Assembly (NCBI GenBank): GCA_050014095.1
Contig: JBEKDZ010000003.1
Coordinates: forward strand, 298,538-362,537
Source of the DNA: RBG-13-51-18 sp050014095
GTDB lineage: Bacteria > Chloroflexota > Dehalococcoidia > Dehalococcoidales > RBG-16-60-22
DNA: 64,000 nt
Reading direction: 5' to 3'
Of this stretch, positions 44,818-53,470 are shown in pieces. Numbering within the stretch: position 1 is the stretch's first letter; each line of letters opens with the position of its first letter. Under the pieces are notes generated by a model. The model was not told where the DNA came from, did not search any database, and saw only the letters and a list, made by a program, of their open reading frames with translations. Both the position numbers and the translations under genes were made by a program.

Positions 44818-45086
44818 CTTGGTGAAGGGAATAAGTGTAGTGTTAACGTCCTAAGGCTTGATTAGCCAAGCCTTCTAGTTGAATAAAAGTCCAATCTGTT
44901 TAACCGGTAATAAGAAAGGCTGGATATAGTATTGAGGCTCACCCTTGCTAACCACCTATTTTAGTTTCCTGACGTGATAACTATATGTCGCAACTTTAAT
45001 TCGTAAACATTAACCATAACTCTTCACTTTACTTAATGAGTACTAAACTCAGATGTTTTTTGAAAACCAAGTATGATTTAGCTATT

Positions 45087-45265
45087 ATCAAGGCAAAGAA
45101 CTATCAAAGCATATCAAGGCTAAAGAAAAATCAAGGCTAACGCGATAATCGTCAAAGCTAAGCTATCAAAGCTGAGTTAATGGATAATCAAAGCGTGGAT
45201 CGTTAAACAACCAGTTTTCTACTTCATTATCAAAGGAGAATCAAGGCTAAACTGTCAAGCTTGAT
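45087..45265. repeat. Second decamer field, diverged copy
   Basis: About eight TCAAAGCTAA or TCAAGGCTAA units lie here. The order GTCAAAGCTAAGC, then GGATAATCAAAG, then the stretch before ATCAAGGCTAAAC matches 15,010-15,114 in order and spacing. The copy is in the same orientation and shorter than the first field, lacking the inverted half. Confidence 0.75.
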
Positions 45266-45492
45266 AATAAAGGCAAGCAAGAGAGTCATGAGGAAAGTGC
45301 AAAATAGGCACACTGTGAGTAGAAAACCTAAAACTTATCAAGTATGATTATTGATGCCGTTCAATTGTTCCCCAAAATTAATGGGTAATCAAAACTAAAC
45401 TTAAATAGAGCATTGTCGACAGTGATTACAGGCTTATACAACAAATTACTGTTTTGTATAGGACTAAATATTAAGGTAAAAGCTAACTTGAA

Positions 45493-45544
45493 AGTTCTGC
45501 CTATTGTCACCCCAGCTCCACCATCGCGTACAGAAGGTAGAACT
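45493..45544. other. Internal attP-like site (tandem junction)
   Basis: The left arm AGTTCTGCCTATTGTCA and right arm GTACAGAAGGTAGAACT flank a 12-nt core ending CCACCAT. Total length is 52 nt, identical to the reconstructed attP of the whole island, and arm sequences match in a crossed way. The core differs: CAGCTCCACCAT resembles a tRNA or tmRNA CCA end. Confidence 0.8.
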
Positions 45545-45606
45545 CTCTTATTTTCAATATCTATATTTTCCGATATCATTGGTAAAGAATGGTTAACCAT
45601 CAGCTC
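45519..45606 (-). pseudogene. Relic of a second serine recombinase C-terminus
   Basis: The minus-strand frame reads VNHSLPMISENIDIENKRVL then PSVRDGG. It aligns with the intact recombinase end (TYTMPMIPEKVTIEKEGVL then PIVQYGG) without gaps and abuts its attachment site in the same way. Only about 30 codons remain. Confidence 0.8.
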
Positions 45607-45696
45607 TAGAGGTCAAGATGCTTGAAACTCTAATCTTGTAAGTGGTATTCTACCTGAGGGCAGGTCAGACATTGTATTTGTAAAGGAGAATTTGGG

Positions 45697-46041
45697 ATGG
45701 AGATTAGGGAAAATAAGTCAGGGAATGTCGATATTGTGTATCTTGTCGGGCGGCTTGATGCCTATGCCGCTAATGATGTCGAGAAGAAGATTAATGCCGC
45801 AACTGAAAAGACCCCGGCCTGCCTGGTAGTTGGTATGGAAAGGTTGGAGTATATTAGTAGCTCCGGGTTGAGGGTGTTACTGGCTGCATTGAAAAAAGTA
45901 CGGAAGCAACAAGGGGATATAAGACTAACGGGCCTGCAGCCCTATGTAAAAGAAGTATTTGATATCTCCGGTTTCACGCAATTGTTTAAGATGTTTGAAA
46001 AAGAAGACGATGCCATAAAAAGCTTTAGCGTTTCCGGATAA
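45697..46041 (+). CDS. STAS-domain anti-sigma factor antagonist (RsbV-like)
   Basis: The 114-residue protein matches the STAS fold of SpoIIAA/RsbV proteins: VDIVYLVGRLDAYAANDVEKK, then ERLEYISSSGLRVLLAAL, where the middle Ser of YISSSGLR is the usual phosphorylation site. In partner switching the dephosphorylated protein binds an RsbW-like kinase and frees its target. The start follows AAAGGAG. It heads an operon with a permease and two ATPase-domain proteins, and a SpoIIE phosphatase lies convergently downstream. Confidence 0.9.
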   Translation: MEIRENKSGNVDIVYLVGRLDAYAANDVEKKINAATEKTPACLVVGMERLEYISSSGLRVLLAALKKVRKQQGDIRLTGLQPYVKEVFDISGFTQLFKMFEKEDDAIKSFSVSG

Positions 46042-46048
46042 TAGAAGG

Positions 46049-47824
46049 ATGTCTGTGATTGGAAAAAGCGATCGTGCTTTAAAAACTGCCTCCAGAGTTA
46101 ACGGAGCTGTAGGAATACTTCCCAAGCCCCCAAATCTCATTTATGGTGTCAATGATAGACCACCTATCCTGTTTACCCTTTTTATGGGTTTCCAGCACGT
46201 TTGTTTTTACGCTATCTCACTTTCCTTTCCTGTCATTATCGTGAGAGCTATCGGCGGTACAGACGCACAGGCGACTTTCATGATAAGCATGTCCATGATA
46301 GCCGGGGGCATCGGAGCGATTATTATGGCCCTTCCCAAGGGACCGGTAGGGTCAGGATATCTATGTCCGCCGGTCTGTTCCCCAACCAATCTCGCGGCGG
46401 CATTAACCGCCTCCAAATTCGGAGGTTTATCACTATTATACGGAATGACTTTAATTTCCGGTGTCAGTGAAACCATTTTTTCCAGGTTAGTCAATAAGTT
46501 AAGGGTGCTGTTTCCGCCCGAAATCACTGGCCTTATCGTGGCCATGGTTGGAATCACGGTTATCAGGGTAGCTTGCCTTAATTTTTTAGGGTTGGACCAG
46601 GTTGGCACACCAATCGAGCCTAAGGTACTTATCGTTTCATTTTCCACGCTGGCAGTAATAGTTGGACTGAATATCTGGGGCAAAGGAAAACTGGGGCTAT
46701 TTTGCGTACTTGTCGGCATGGTTTTAGGGTATATCCTGTCATACGTCTTAGGACTCATGAGTTCCACTGATATCGCCGCGGTGAGTGGGGCTGGCCTCGT
46801 ATGGTTCCCCTTTCTGTACCATCCGGGATGGTCTTTCAGTCTTTCTCTGGTGATTCCCTATCTCATAGTGATGGTCTGCTCAGCGGTAAAAACCGTAGGA
46901 GATATCACCACCTGTCAGAAAATTAACAACGCCAAGTGGACGCGTCCTGATATGAAAAACATCGGCAAAGGAATATTGGCTGACGGTTTGAGTGATGTAG
47001 CTTCAGGCCTTCTAGGCGGTACCGGTCAATCCACTTCATCCAGTAACGTCGGGCTTACCATCGCCACTAAGACTACCAGCCGCGTCGTGGCCTATGCCAC
47101 AGGCGGGCTGTTAATCATTATAGCTTTCATTCCCAAGGTATCTTCCCTGTTTGCCATCATGCCGAAACCGGTTATGGGAGCATCACTCATTTTCGCTATC
47201 TCGTTCATGATAGTTTCCGGAATTCAGATTATGACGTCCAGGATGCTGGATACACGAAAGATAATTGTCATTGGAGTTTCCATTATCTTCGGGATAATGG
47301 TTGACTTGATGCCTGAAGCCTTCGCTAATTTACCTACGTGGATAAGCCCAGTTTTCAGTTCTTCTCTTTCTACAGCCGCTATTACAGCGATCTGTTTGAA
47401 CCTGATATTTCGTATTGGCATTGCTAAATCTCAAACAATCGAGTTGGAACCGAAGGTTGACTCTTCAGAGAAGATATTTAATTTTATGGAAAAAGCTGGA
47501 GCATCGTGGGGAGCCCGTAAAGAAATTATTAACCAAGCAGCTTCGGCTATCAATGAGTTTTTCGAATCTGCAACCGGTTTAAACATCGTGAAAGGTAAAA
47601 TCAAAACCGAAGTAAGTTTTGATGAATTTAATCTGGATGTTAATATTACTTACGACGGAACGTTAATGGAGTTCCCGGTAAACCGACCTTCGGCAGATGA
47701 ATTGATGGCGGATGAACGTGCATTTACCAGACTCTCCGCGTTCCTTATAAATAGTCGGGTAGATAAAATAAAATCATCGGCTAAAGATGGTCATTGCCAT
47801 TTACAACTCCATTTCGACCATTAA
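46049..47824 (+). CDS. NCS2-type (xanthine/uracil) permease with C-terminal GHKL-like extra domain
   Basis: The 591-residue protein has about 12 to 14 membrane helices with NCS2 landmarks (HVCFYAISLSFPVII at the start, GGTGQSTSSSNVGL near residue 325). Typical NCS2 permeases end near 450. Here about 120 further cytoplasmic residues follow (FMEKAGASWGARKEIINQAASAINEFFESA, then VSFDEFNLDVNITYDGTLMEF), with a helix resembling the N-box helix of RsbW-like ATPases. It lies 8 bp after the STAS gene, so transport and partner switching are probably linked. The substrate is likely a nucleobase by family. No full ATP lid is visible in the extra domain, so it may bind rather than hydrolyse. Confidence 0.85.
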   Translation: MSVIGKSDRALKTASRVNGAVGILPKPPNLIYGVNDRPPILFTLFMGFQHVCFYAISLSFPVIIVRAIGGTDAQATFMISMSMIAGGIGAIIMALPKGPVGSGYLCPPVCSPTNLAAALTASKFGGLSLLYGMTLISGVSETIFSRLVNKLRVLFPPEITGLIVAMVGITVIRVACLNFLGLDQVGTPIEPKVLIVSFSTLAVIVGLNIWGKGKLGLFCVLVGMVLGYILSYVLGLMSSTDIAAVSGAGLVWFPFLYHPGWSFSLSLVIPYLIVMVCSAVKTVGDITTCQKINNAKWTRPDMKNIGKGILADGLSDVASGLLGGTGQSTSSSNVGLTIATKTTSRVVAYATGGLLIIIAFIPKVSSLFAIMPKPVMGASLIFAISFMIVSGIQIMTSRMLDTRKIIVIGVSIIFGIMVDLMPEAFANLPTWISPVFSSSLSTAAITAICLNLIFRIGIAKSQTIELEPKVDSSEKIFNFMEKAGASWGARKEIINQAASAINEFFESATGLNIVKGKIKTEVSFDEFNLDVNITYDGTLMEFPVNRPSADELMADERAFTRLSAFLINSRVDKIKSSAKDGHCHLQLHFDH

Positions 47825-47900
47825 TACTTAGATTTTTTACACCGGTGGGCGGTAAATGCCATGGAGCAATCCAGCCATTCACCGGAAAGGTAATAACTAG

Positions 47901-48323
47901 ATGACAAATAAATTTGAGATTGAACTTGAAAGTAAAATAGAAAATTTGCCTGTAATCAGCAAATTTGTTAACAGGACCTTAACTGGTTTTCAAGCTGATC
48001 CAGATACAGTTAATAAAGCCCAAATGGCGATTGATGAAGCCTGTACCAACATCATCAACTATGCTTATTCCGGAGCCGTGGGTCCTCTAAAAGTTGCTTT
48101 GGACCTCGTTGGAGAAGATATCATCATAATCATCAAGGATAGGGGAAAGCCATTCGACCCGACGACAATTCCGCCGCCGGATTTAACTGCTGATGTGAAC
48201 GAGAGAAAAGAGGGTGGATTGGGATTTTATTTAATACAAAAGCTGATGGATTGCGTCAGTTATTCTTACGATCCCCTAGAGGGGAACCAGTTAATCCTGA
48301 AGAAAACAAGGAGAAAATCATGA
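47901..48323 (+). CDS. RsbW-like anti-sigma factor kinase (HATPase_c_2)
   Basis: The 140-residue protein carries the GHKL N-box MAIDEACTNIINYAY (residues 49-64), the G1 box IIIIKDRGKPFDP and the G2 region GGLGFYLIQKLMD. This is a complete small ATPase fold typical of RsbW/SpoIIAB. Such proteins phosphorylate STAS partners and sequester sigma factors or other targets. It overlaps the next gene by ATGA. No sigma factor lies nearby, so the regulated target may be elsewhere or be the permease. Confidence 0.88.
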   Translation: MTNKFEIELESKIENLPVISKFVNRTLTGFQADPDTVNKAQMAIDEACTNIINYAYSGAVGPLKVALDLVGEDIIIIIKDRGKPFDPTTIPPPDLTADVNERKEGGLGFYLIQKLMDCVSYSYDPLEGNQLILKKTRRKS

Positions 48324-49786
48324 ACGCGGCAGAGAGCCAGATAATTCGATTGACCCTTTTAGCCAAGCTGGATTTCCTCCCCGGAGCGATGGCTCTAGTC
48401 CGTGAGACGGTTAACAAGCTGGGATTAGATGATAGGGACGCACACCGCATGGAACTGGTGGTTGAAGAAGCTTGCGTAAATGTCATTGAGCATGCTTTTG
48501 AGGGCGAGACCGGCAGCTACGACATTGTGATAGAGCGGCGTCCGGGCCAGATTATCGCGGCGGTCGAGGACCGCGGTCTGCCTTTCGATTTTAAGAAATA
48601 TGAAAGCGGCGAGGAGTCCGGACTGGGTATCGTGCTCATGAAGGCTTTTGCGGATGAAGTACATTTCCTGAACCTGGGAAGGCGCGGCAGAAGGGTGGAG
48701 CTGGTAAAGAATCTGCCGGAAAAGAACATCAGCGGTTTTATCCAAGAGACACTGGAGGCAACGGCTAAAGAGCCCGCAAAAATCGTGGAAGAAAAAGATA
48801 TAACCATCCGTTTGATGAAACCGGATGAGTCTCTGGGCTTAGCCCGTTGCGCTTATCGTTGTTACGGCTATACCTACTCCACAGATAACTTCTATTATCC
48901 CGAAAGAGTCCGCGAACTGGTGGAGAGCGGATTGATGGTCTCCGTGGTAGCGGTTACACCAGATAATGAAATAATCGGCCATGTAGCGGTTACCAAAGAA
49001 ACGCCGGAAGCCACGGTCGGCGAAGCCGGTCAATATATCGTCGACCCACGCTATCGCGGGCAAGGCGTCCTTAAGCAAATGAAAACACTAATGAAAAGCC
49101 ATAGCCGGGACGCGGGGATGCTGGGCAATTATGGAGAAGCAGTTACGGTGCATCCCTATACACAGCGGGCCGAACTATCAGGGGATGCCTCGGAAACAGG
49201 CATGCTGCTCGGGTTCACACCGGCGACCATGTACTTTAAAAATATCCAGAGCGAGGAAAATCCGAAGCGCCGCCCGGTGATAATTTTTTATGCCTCACTA
49301 AACGAAGCGCCTTTCAGGGATGTTTATCTGCCGCCACATCACGCTGGTATCTTGCGCCGTATCTACGAAAAGTCCGGTCTACAGAGGAAGTTTATTTCCG
49401 GGAATATTCCCGACCTGCCAGAGCATTCCCAGATTGATATCAAAGTCCAGACTGAAGCCAGCCGGGCTTTTTTACGGGTACTGGAATACGGTCAAGACCT
49501 GGAAGCCACGGTCAAGTTCCGCCTGAGAGAACTCTGCAACAAACGGATAGATTGTATTTATCTAGACCTGCCGCTATCTCATCCAGCAGTACAGCCTTAT
49601 TGCGCAGCTATGGAGATGTTCGGTTTCTTTTTTGGCGGTATCTTGCCGGAATTACATGAAGGTGATATCTTGCGCCTGCAATATGTCAATAATGCGGAGC
49701 TCGAGCTGCAAAACGTCGAGCTTGCCTTTGATTTCAGTAAGGAGCTGTATCAATATGTGCTCAAGGCCAGTGGGTTAACCGGATAG
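48320..49786 (+). CDS. RsbW-like ATPase fused to a GNAT acetyltransferase
   Basis: The ATG at 48,320 overlaps the previous stop and gives 488 residues. Residues 1-135 form a second GHKL domain (VVEEACVNVIEHAF, then IIAAVEDRGLPFDF, then ESGLGIVLMKAF). Residues about 155-300 form a GNAT domain (VAVTPDNEIIGHVAVT, then AGQYIVDPRYRGQGVLKQMKTLM). The remaining 180 residues resemble a degenerate second acetyltransferase-like unit. A kinase-like sensor fused to an acetyltransferase suggests that partner switching here controls acetylation. This fits the GNAT and HDAC genes of the neighbouring module. Confidence 0.85.
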   Translation: MNAAESQIIRLTLLAKLDFLPGAMALVRETVNKLGLDDRDAHRMELVVEEACVNVIEHAFEGETGSYDIVIERRPGQIIAAVEDRGLPFDFKKYESGEESGLGIVLMKAFADEVHFLNLGRRGRRVELVKNLPEKNISGFIQETLEATAKEPAKIVEEKDITIRLMKPDESLGLARCAYRCYGYTYSTDNFYYPERVRELVESGLMVSVVAVTPDNEIIGHVAVTKETPEATVGEAGQYIVDPRYRGQGVLKQMKTLMKSHSRDAGMLGNYGEAVTVHPYTQRAELSGDASETGMLLGFTPATMYFKNIQSEENPKRRPVIIFYASLNEAPFRDVYLPPHHAGILRRIYEKSGLQRKFISGNIPDLPEHSQIDIKVQTEASRAFLRVLEYGQDLEATVKFRLRELCNKRIDCIYLDLPLSHPAVQPYCAAMEMFGFFFGGILPELHEGDILRLQYVNNAELELQNVELAFDFSKELYQYVLKASGLTG

Positions 49787-49825
49787 GGGATGTGATACAT
49801 CACGTTACCGGCAGTTATGTTTATT

Positions 49826-51196
49826 TTACTTTAACACTTTCATAACCATCAAGGTCAAATCGTCAAACTGAGGTTGGCCCGCGCTAAAAGCGATGACTTC
49901 TTGCTCAATAAGTCCAATAAGTTCGTGAGCGGATAAACTTTGGTTATCTTCTACCAACTTAATCAGTCTCGCCTGCCCGAATTGTTCGTTTTTCATGTTT
50001 ATCGATTCAGTCACGCCGTCGGTATACAGGAGGACTGTTTCTCCTTTGTGCAAAGTAATTTCCTTCTCCTCTAAATTTATATCGGGCATGACTCCCAGGG
50101 CTATACCCTTAGCTGACAGTATAACCAAAGTGCCTTTCGGTCTGCCCAATACAATAGGAGGGTTATGACCGGCGTTCACATAATGCAACTGTTTATTCTT
50201 AGTATCCAGCATAGCGTAGAAAAGAGTGACAAACATATCCGTTTTATCATCCAGTGAAATCAGACTGTTCGCCATACAGATAGCCTCGGAGGCAGTGGTC
50301 TTACCCACGGCATATGCGCGAACGCAGGTCCGGGATAATGCCATAAATAAAGCGGCAGGGAAACCCTTTCCGGAAACGTCGGCGATAACAAATCCCCACC
50401 GGTCTTGAGAGATGGGGATGAAATCATAGAAATCACCTCCTACTTCAAGGGCAGGCACGGTAATTGCGGCGATGTCAAATCCCTCGATACGGGGCTCGGA
50501 ATCCGGTAAAAAGCTTTTCTGGATATTACGGGCTGTTTCTATTTCGTACTGTTTATGTTCCAATTCAGTGCGATATTTTTCTTTTTCAGCGGCGTTTTTC
50601 CGTTCCTTGGTCAGGTTATGTATGATAAAAGTAAAGATTCCCGCTCCTGCGGCATTGGCAGCAATCATCGGTATCGCCACTTCTTTAACTGTTTCCAGAG
50701 CGGTGTCGAACGGTGTGGATATCAGTAGAGTAAAACCCATGAGAAAGGCTTCAACACAGGCGGTAAAAAACATCACCACCCAGATGCGTGGGAAATTACC
50801 TTTTTTCAGTACATGAATAAGGCCGGCGGCCAGGCCAGCGAGCACGGTTACAGAAGAGGAGGAAACAGCGACAAAACCGCCCATGAAGTAGCGCTGAACG
50901 CCGCCGATTAGACCTGCGCCAAGGCCAACGATGGGACCGCCAGCCAGTCCGGCTATTATTGGACCCAGGTCTCTTATATTAGCTATGGCACCCGATGGAA
51001 GTGACACGCCGCCGTAAGTGCCGAATACCGATAAAGCTCCGAAGATAACAATTGTAATCAAACGGTTCTTATAATTGGGACGCCTCTCCAGCAAATCCGT
51101 AAAAAATCCTGCACGTGTCACGAGGTAGGCGAAAACCAGTACCACGCCGGCGGTTTTTATCAGGTCAATTAAAAGGTTGGTAATCGATGTACTCAT
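49826..51196 (-). CDS. SpoIIE/RsbU-type PP2C phosphatase with 5TMR-LYT-like membrane domain
   Basis: The 456-residue protein begins with six membrane helices. The GAIANIRDLGPIIAGLAGGPIVGLGAGLIGG segment is typical of 5TM receptors of the LytS-YhcK type. A linker helix leads to the phosphatase domain with EVGGDFYDFIPI, IADVSGKGFPAALFMAL, YTDGVTE and FDDLTLMVMK. All metal-binding Asp residues I can check are kept. It should dephosphorylate the STAS protein at 45,697 in response to a membrane signal. It is convergent with the operon and lies 40 bp after it. Confidence 0.9.
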   Translation of the reverse strand: MSTSITNLLIDLIKTAGVVLVFAYLVTRAGFFTDLLERRPNYKNRLITIVIFGALSVFGTYGGVSLPSGAIANIRDLGPIIAGLAGGPIVGLGAGLIGGVQRYFMGGFVAVSSSSVTVLAGLAAGLIHVLKKGNFPRIWVVMFFTACVEAFLMGFTLLISTPFDTALETVKEVAIPMIAANAAGAGIFTFIIHNLTKERKNAAEKEKYRTELEHKQYEIETARNIQKSFLPDSEPRIEGFDIAAITVPALEVGGDFYDFIPISQDRWGFVIADVSGKGFPAALFMALSRTCVRAYAVGKTTASEAICMANSLISLDDKTDMFVTLFYAMLDTKNKQLHYVNAGHNPPIVLGRPKGTLVILSAKGIALGVMPDINLEEKEITLHKGETVLLYTDGVTESINMKNEQFGQARLIKLVEDNQSLSAHELIGLIEQEVIAFSAGQPQFDDLTLMVMKVLK

Positions 51197-51287
51197 TGGG
51201 CATATAAGTCCTTACACAATTTTACTCAAGCTAGATTTGTAAACAATACTTTTTCCAATATTAAACCGTTGGGTAGTCCAGACTTCT

Positions 51288-51536
51288 CTACTTTTTTACC
51301 ATTGCCCTGTACAGAGCAAACAAGATAAATAGGTAAGCGACTATTCTTAACACGATGCTGACAGTGTCCCAACCTGATGTTAGAGTCCAAAGATTCATGA
51401 AGCGCTCGATGGCAAAAAGCCCGTAGGCTATACCCAAATAAAGAAGTACATCGTCCTTCTTTTTGTTATAAACCCAGAAAGCAAAGCCACATATTAGGAA
51501 ACAAAACACCACGTAAAGTATCGCTAATCCATCCAT
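51288..51536 (-). CDS. Small three-helix membrane protein (DUF5985-like)
   Basis: The 82-residue product consists of three hydrophobic helices (about 5-21, 31-47, 61-78) with YNKKKDDVLLY between. It resembles the DUF5985 group of small membrane proteins. It lies upstream of the phosphatase on the same strand, 91 bp away, and could share its transcript. Function unknown. Confidence 0.65.
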   Translation of the reverse strand: MDGLAILYVVFCFLICGFAFWVYNKKKDDVLLYLGIAYGLFAIERFMNLWTLTSGWDTVSIVLRIVAYLFILFALYRAMVKK

Positions 51537-51731
51537 CTTTAAATCCCCCTTTTCGCTTCATTGCTATGCATTTATATATAGCATAAACATAAAATGTGTT
51601 TAACACATTATAACTATCAGTTTAATGATTATACCACGCTGCATAATTCCTATGTTTTGACTCATGATAATATTTCTCGTATAATTCCAATACTAACCGA
51701 AGCTCGATATTTAATTTGAAGGGGTTTTTTT

Positions 51732-52028
51732 ATGGCAAATTTTGTGGTGTTTTTTGGTTTCACAGAACAAGGCATAAAAAATATAAAGGACAGCCCGGCC
51801 CGAATCGAAGCTACCAAGAAGATTTTCGAAAGTATAGGGGCTAAAGTCAAGGATTTCTATCTAGTAATGGGTATGGACCGCTACGATACGATGTTCATTG
51901 TGGAAGCGCCCGATGATGAAATTATAGCTCAGGCGACTCTCAAGGTTGGTTCGCTAGGGAATGTGCATACTGATAGTCATCGCGCTTTTTCAGCGGATGA
52001 ATTCAGAAAGATTGCCTCTCGGTTGTAA
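51732..52028 (+). CDS. GYD-domain protein
   Basis: The 98-residue protein matches the GYD domain: FVVFFGFTEQGIKNIKDSPARIEATKKIFESIGAKVKDFYLVMGMDRYDTMFIVEAPDDE, with the GRYD-like motif as MDRYD. The fold is a ferredoxin-like dimer of unknown biochemical role. The start follows a GAAGGGG run. It is the first gene of a short + strand row that continues with two lipoproteins. Confidence 0.88.
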   Translation: MANFVVFFGFTEQGIKNIKDSPARIEATKKIFESIGAKVKDFYLVMGMDRYDTMFIVEAPDDEIIAQATLKVGSLGNVHTDSHRAFSADEFRKIASRL

Positions 52029-52074
52029 CAGGCAACTTATCAGCAAATTTCAGAAAATAAATAGGGGTAGAGAA

Positions 52075-52914
52075 ATGAAAGTTCTTATAATAAAACGATA
52101 TCTCTTGATCATAATCATTGCAATGTCCATGATTATCGGTCTTTTTTCTGGTGGTTGTACCGGCTCAGCCAGCCAGGAAGAGCAATTAAAGACTACCACG
52201 CTGCAAATTCAAGCAGCAGTACAAACAGAACTGAACAGCTTAGACAGTGATCTATCTATTACAGCATCTAAATTATCTAAAATTGGACTTAACGGGTCTG
52301 AAGTAAAGCAAATTTTGAATGACTTATGTAGCAAGTATTCTTTTACAATTGAGTGTTGTACTGCAGATGCCGCCGGTAAAATGGTTGTAGTAGCTCCCGA
52401 AGCATATAGCCGTTATGAAGGGACAGACATCAGCCTGACAGACGCTGCGGTTAAATTCAACAAGACTAAAGAGCCTATGCTTAGTCAAGTTTTTCTGGCA
52501 GTGGAGGGCATCGACGCTGTTGTCCTCATTTGGCCTATTTTGAATGAAAAAAATGACTTCATTGGCTCATTAAACGCACTATTCAAACCTGGAACATTTT
52601 TTGACATGTTAGCAAAGCCAATTTTAAAAGGTACAACAATCGAACTCAATGTTATGCAAGTGGATGGTCTAAATATTTACGATTCTAAGGGCACAGATGC
52701 AGGCAAGAACCTCCTGACAGACCCAACGTTTCAACCTTATAAAGAGTTGGTAGATTTGGGTGCCAAAATCGTTGCTCAAGAATCTGGCTCAGGCAACTAT
52801 ATATACATCGACCGTACAACAGGAGAGTCGGTAAAGAAACATGCTTTCTGGTTAAGCGTAAAGTTAAATAATACTTCATGGCGATTAACATCAGTTCAAA
52901 AAGTTATAGAGTAG
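52075..52914 (+). CDS. Lipoprotein with Cache-like sensor domain
   Basis: The ATG at 52,075 gives 279 residues. A signal peptide with IIIIAMSMIIGLFSGGC ends in a lipobox. The mature protein resembles the extracellular Cache/PDC sensor fold (helix LNSLDSDLSITASKLSKIG, then FTIECCTADAAGKMVVVAPE, then VFLAVEGIDAVVLIWPILNEKNDFIGSL), but no signalling domain is attached. As a free lipoprotein it may present a ligand to another receptor. Two Cys in IECCTAD could be a disulfide. It lies between the GYD gene and a chagasin-like gene. Confidence 0.72.
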   Translation: MKVLIIKRYLLIIIIAMSMIIGLFSGGCTGSASQEEQLKTTTLQIQAAVQTELNSLDSDLSITASKLSKIGLNGSEVKQILNDLCSKYSFTIECCTADAAGKMVVVAPEAYSRYEGTDISLTDAAVKFNKTKEPMLSQVFLAVEGIDAVVLIWPILNEKNDFIGSLNALFKPGTFFDMLAKPILKGTTIELNVMQVDGLNIYDSKGTDAGKNLLTDPTFQPYKELVDLGAKIVAQESGSGNYIYIDRTTGESVKKHAFWLSVKLNNTSWRLTSVQKVIE

Positions 52915-52984
52915 TAACCACCATAAAGTAACAGTATGGAAGATAGAAAAGCGGAACTCGAATTTTACAGGAGGCGTCCATAAA

Positions 52985-53470
52985 ATGAAAATCAGACATA
53001 GTGCACAGGTTTTTTTAGCGAGTATCCTGGTTACTTTATTACTAATAATCCCGAGCGGCTGCTCCCAAACCTCCACGACGATACGCATCGTTACATCAAC
53101 ACCGATAATCGACCAAGAAAATACCGAAACGGCACACGCCGATAAATCATATGACGGTAAAGAAATTCGAATAACCCTAGGAAGCTCGCTGCAGGTCCAG
53201 TTGGAATCCAATCCTTCCACCGGTTTCGGTTGGGAACTCACCAGTATCAGTGATTCTAACGTCTTGGAAAAGCTTAGTAATATCTTTGAAACTCCTTCAT
53301 ACAAATTACCAGCAGGGCAGACACCGCCCGCTGGAGCTGGGGGCATGGAATTTTGGACTTTCAAAGCATTAATGAAGGGTACGAGCACAATATCCATGGA
53401 ATACAGCCAGCCGTGGGACGGAGGCACCAAAAAAGCTCAGACGTTCAGCCTAACAGTTACTGTAAATTAA
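52985..53470 (+). CDS. Chagasin-family (I42) cysteine peptidase inhibitor, lipoprotein form
   Basis: The 161-residue protein has a lipobox signal (LLIIPSGC), a linker, and the chagasin fold with its three inhibitory loops. These are NPSTGFGWEL, GAGGMEFWTFKA and YSQPWDGG. Secreted or membrane-attached chagasin-like inhibitors block papain-type cysteine peptidases. The start follows ACAGGAGG. It is the last gene of the right element before the attR. Confidence 0.9.
   Translation: MKIRHSAQVFLASILVTLLLIIPSGCSQTSTTIRIVTSTPIIDQENTETAHADKSYDGKEIRITLGSSLQVQLESNPSTGFGWELTSISDSNVLEKLSNIFETPSYKLPAGQTPPAGAGGMEFWTFKALMKGTSTISMEYSQPWDGGTKKAQTFSLTVTVN

Larger units (their letters stand above)
44818..45696. 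other. Gene-free junction region of the two tandem elements
   Basis: The region contains a decamer field (45,087-45,265), a right-end homology block (about 45,407-45,512), the complete attP-like site (45,493-45,544) and the recombinase relic (45,519-45,606). No intact gene is visible. Confidence 0.75.
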
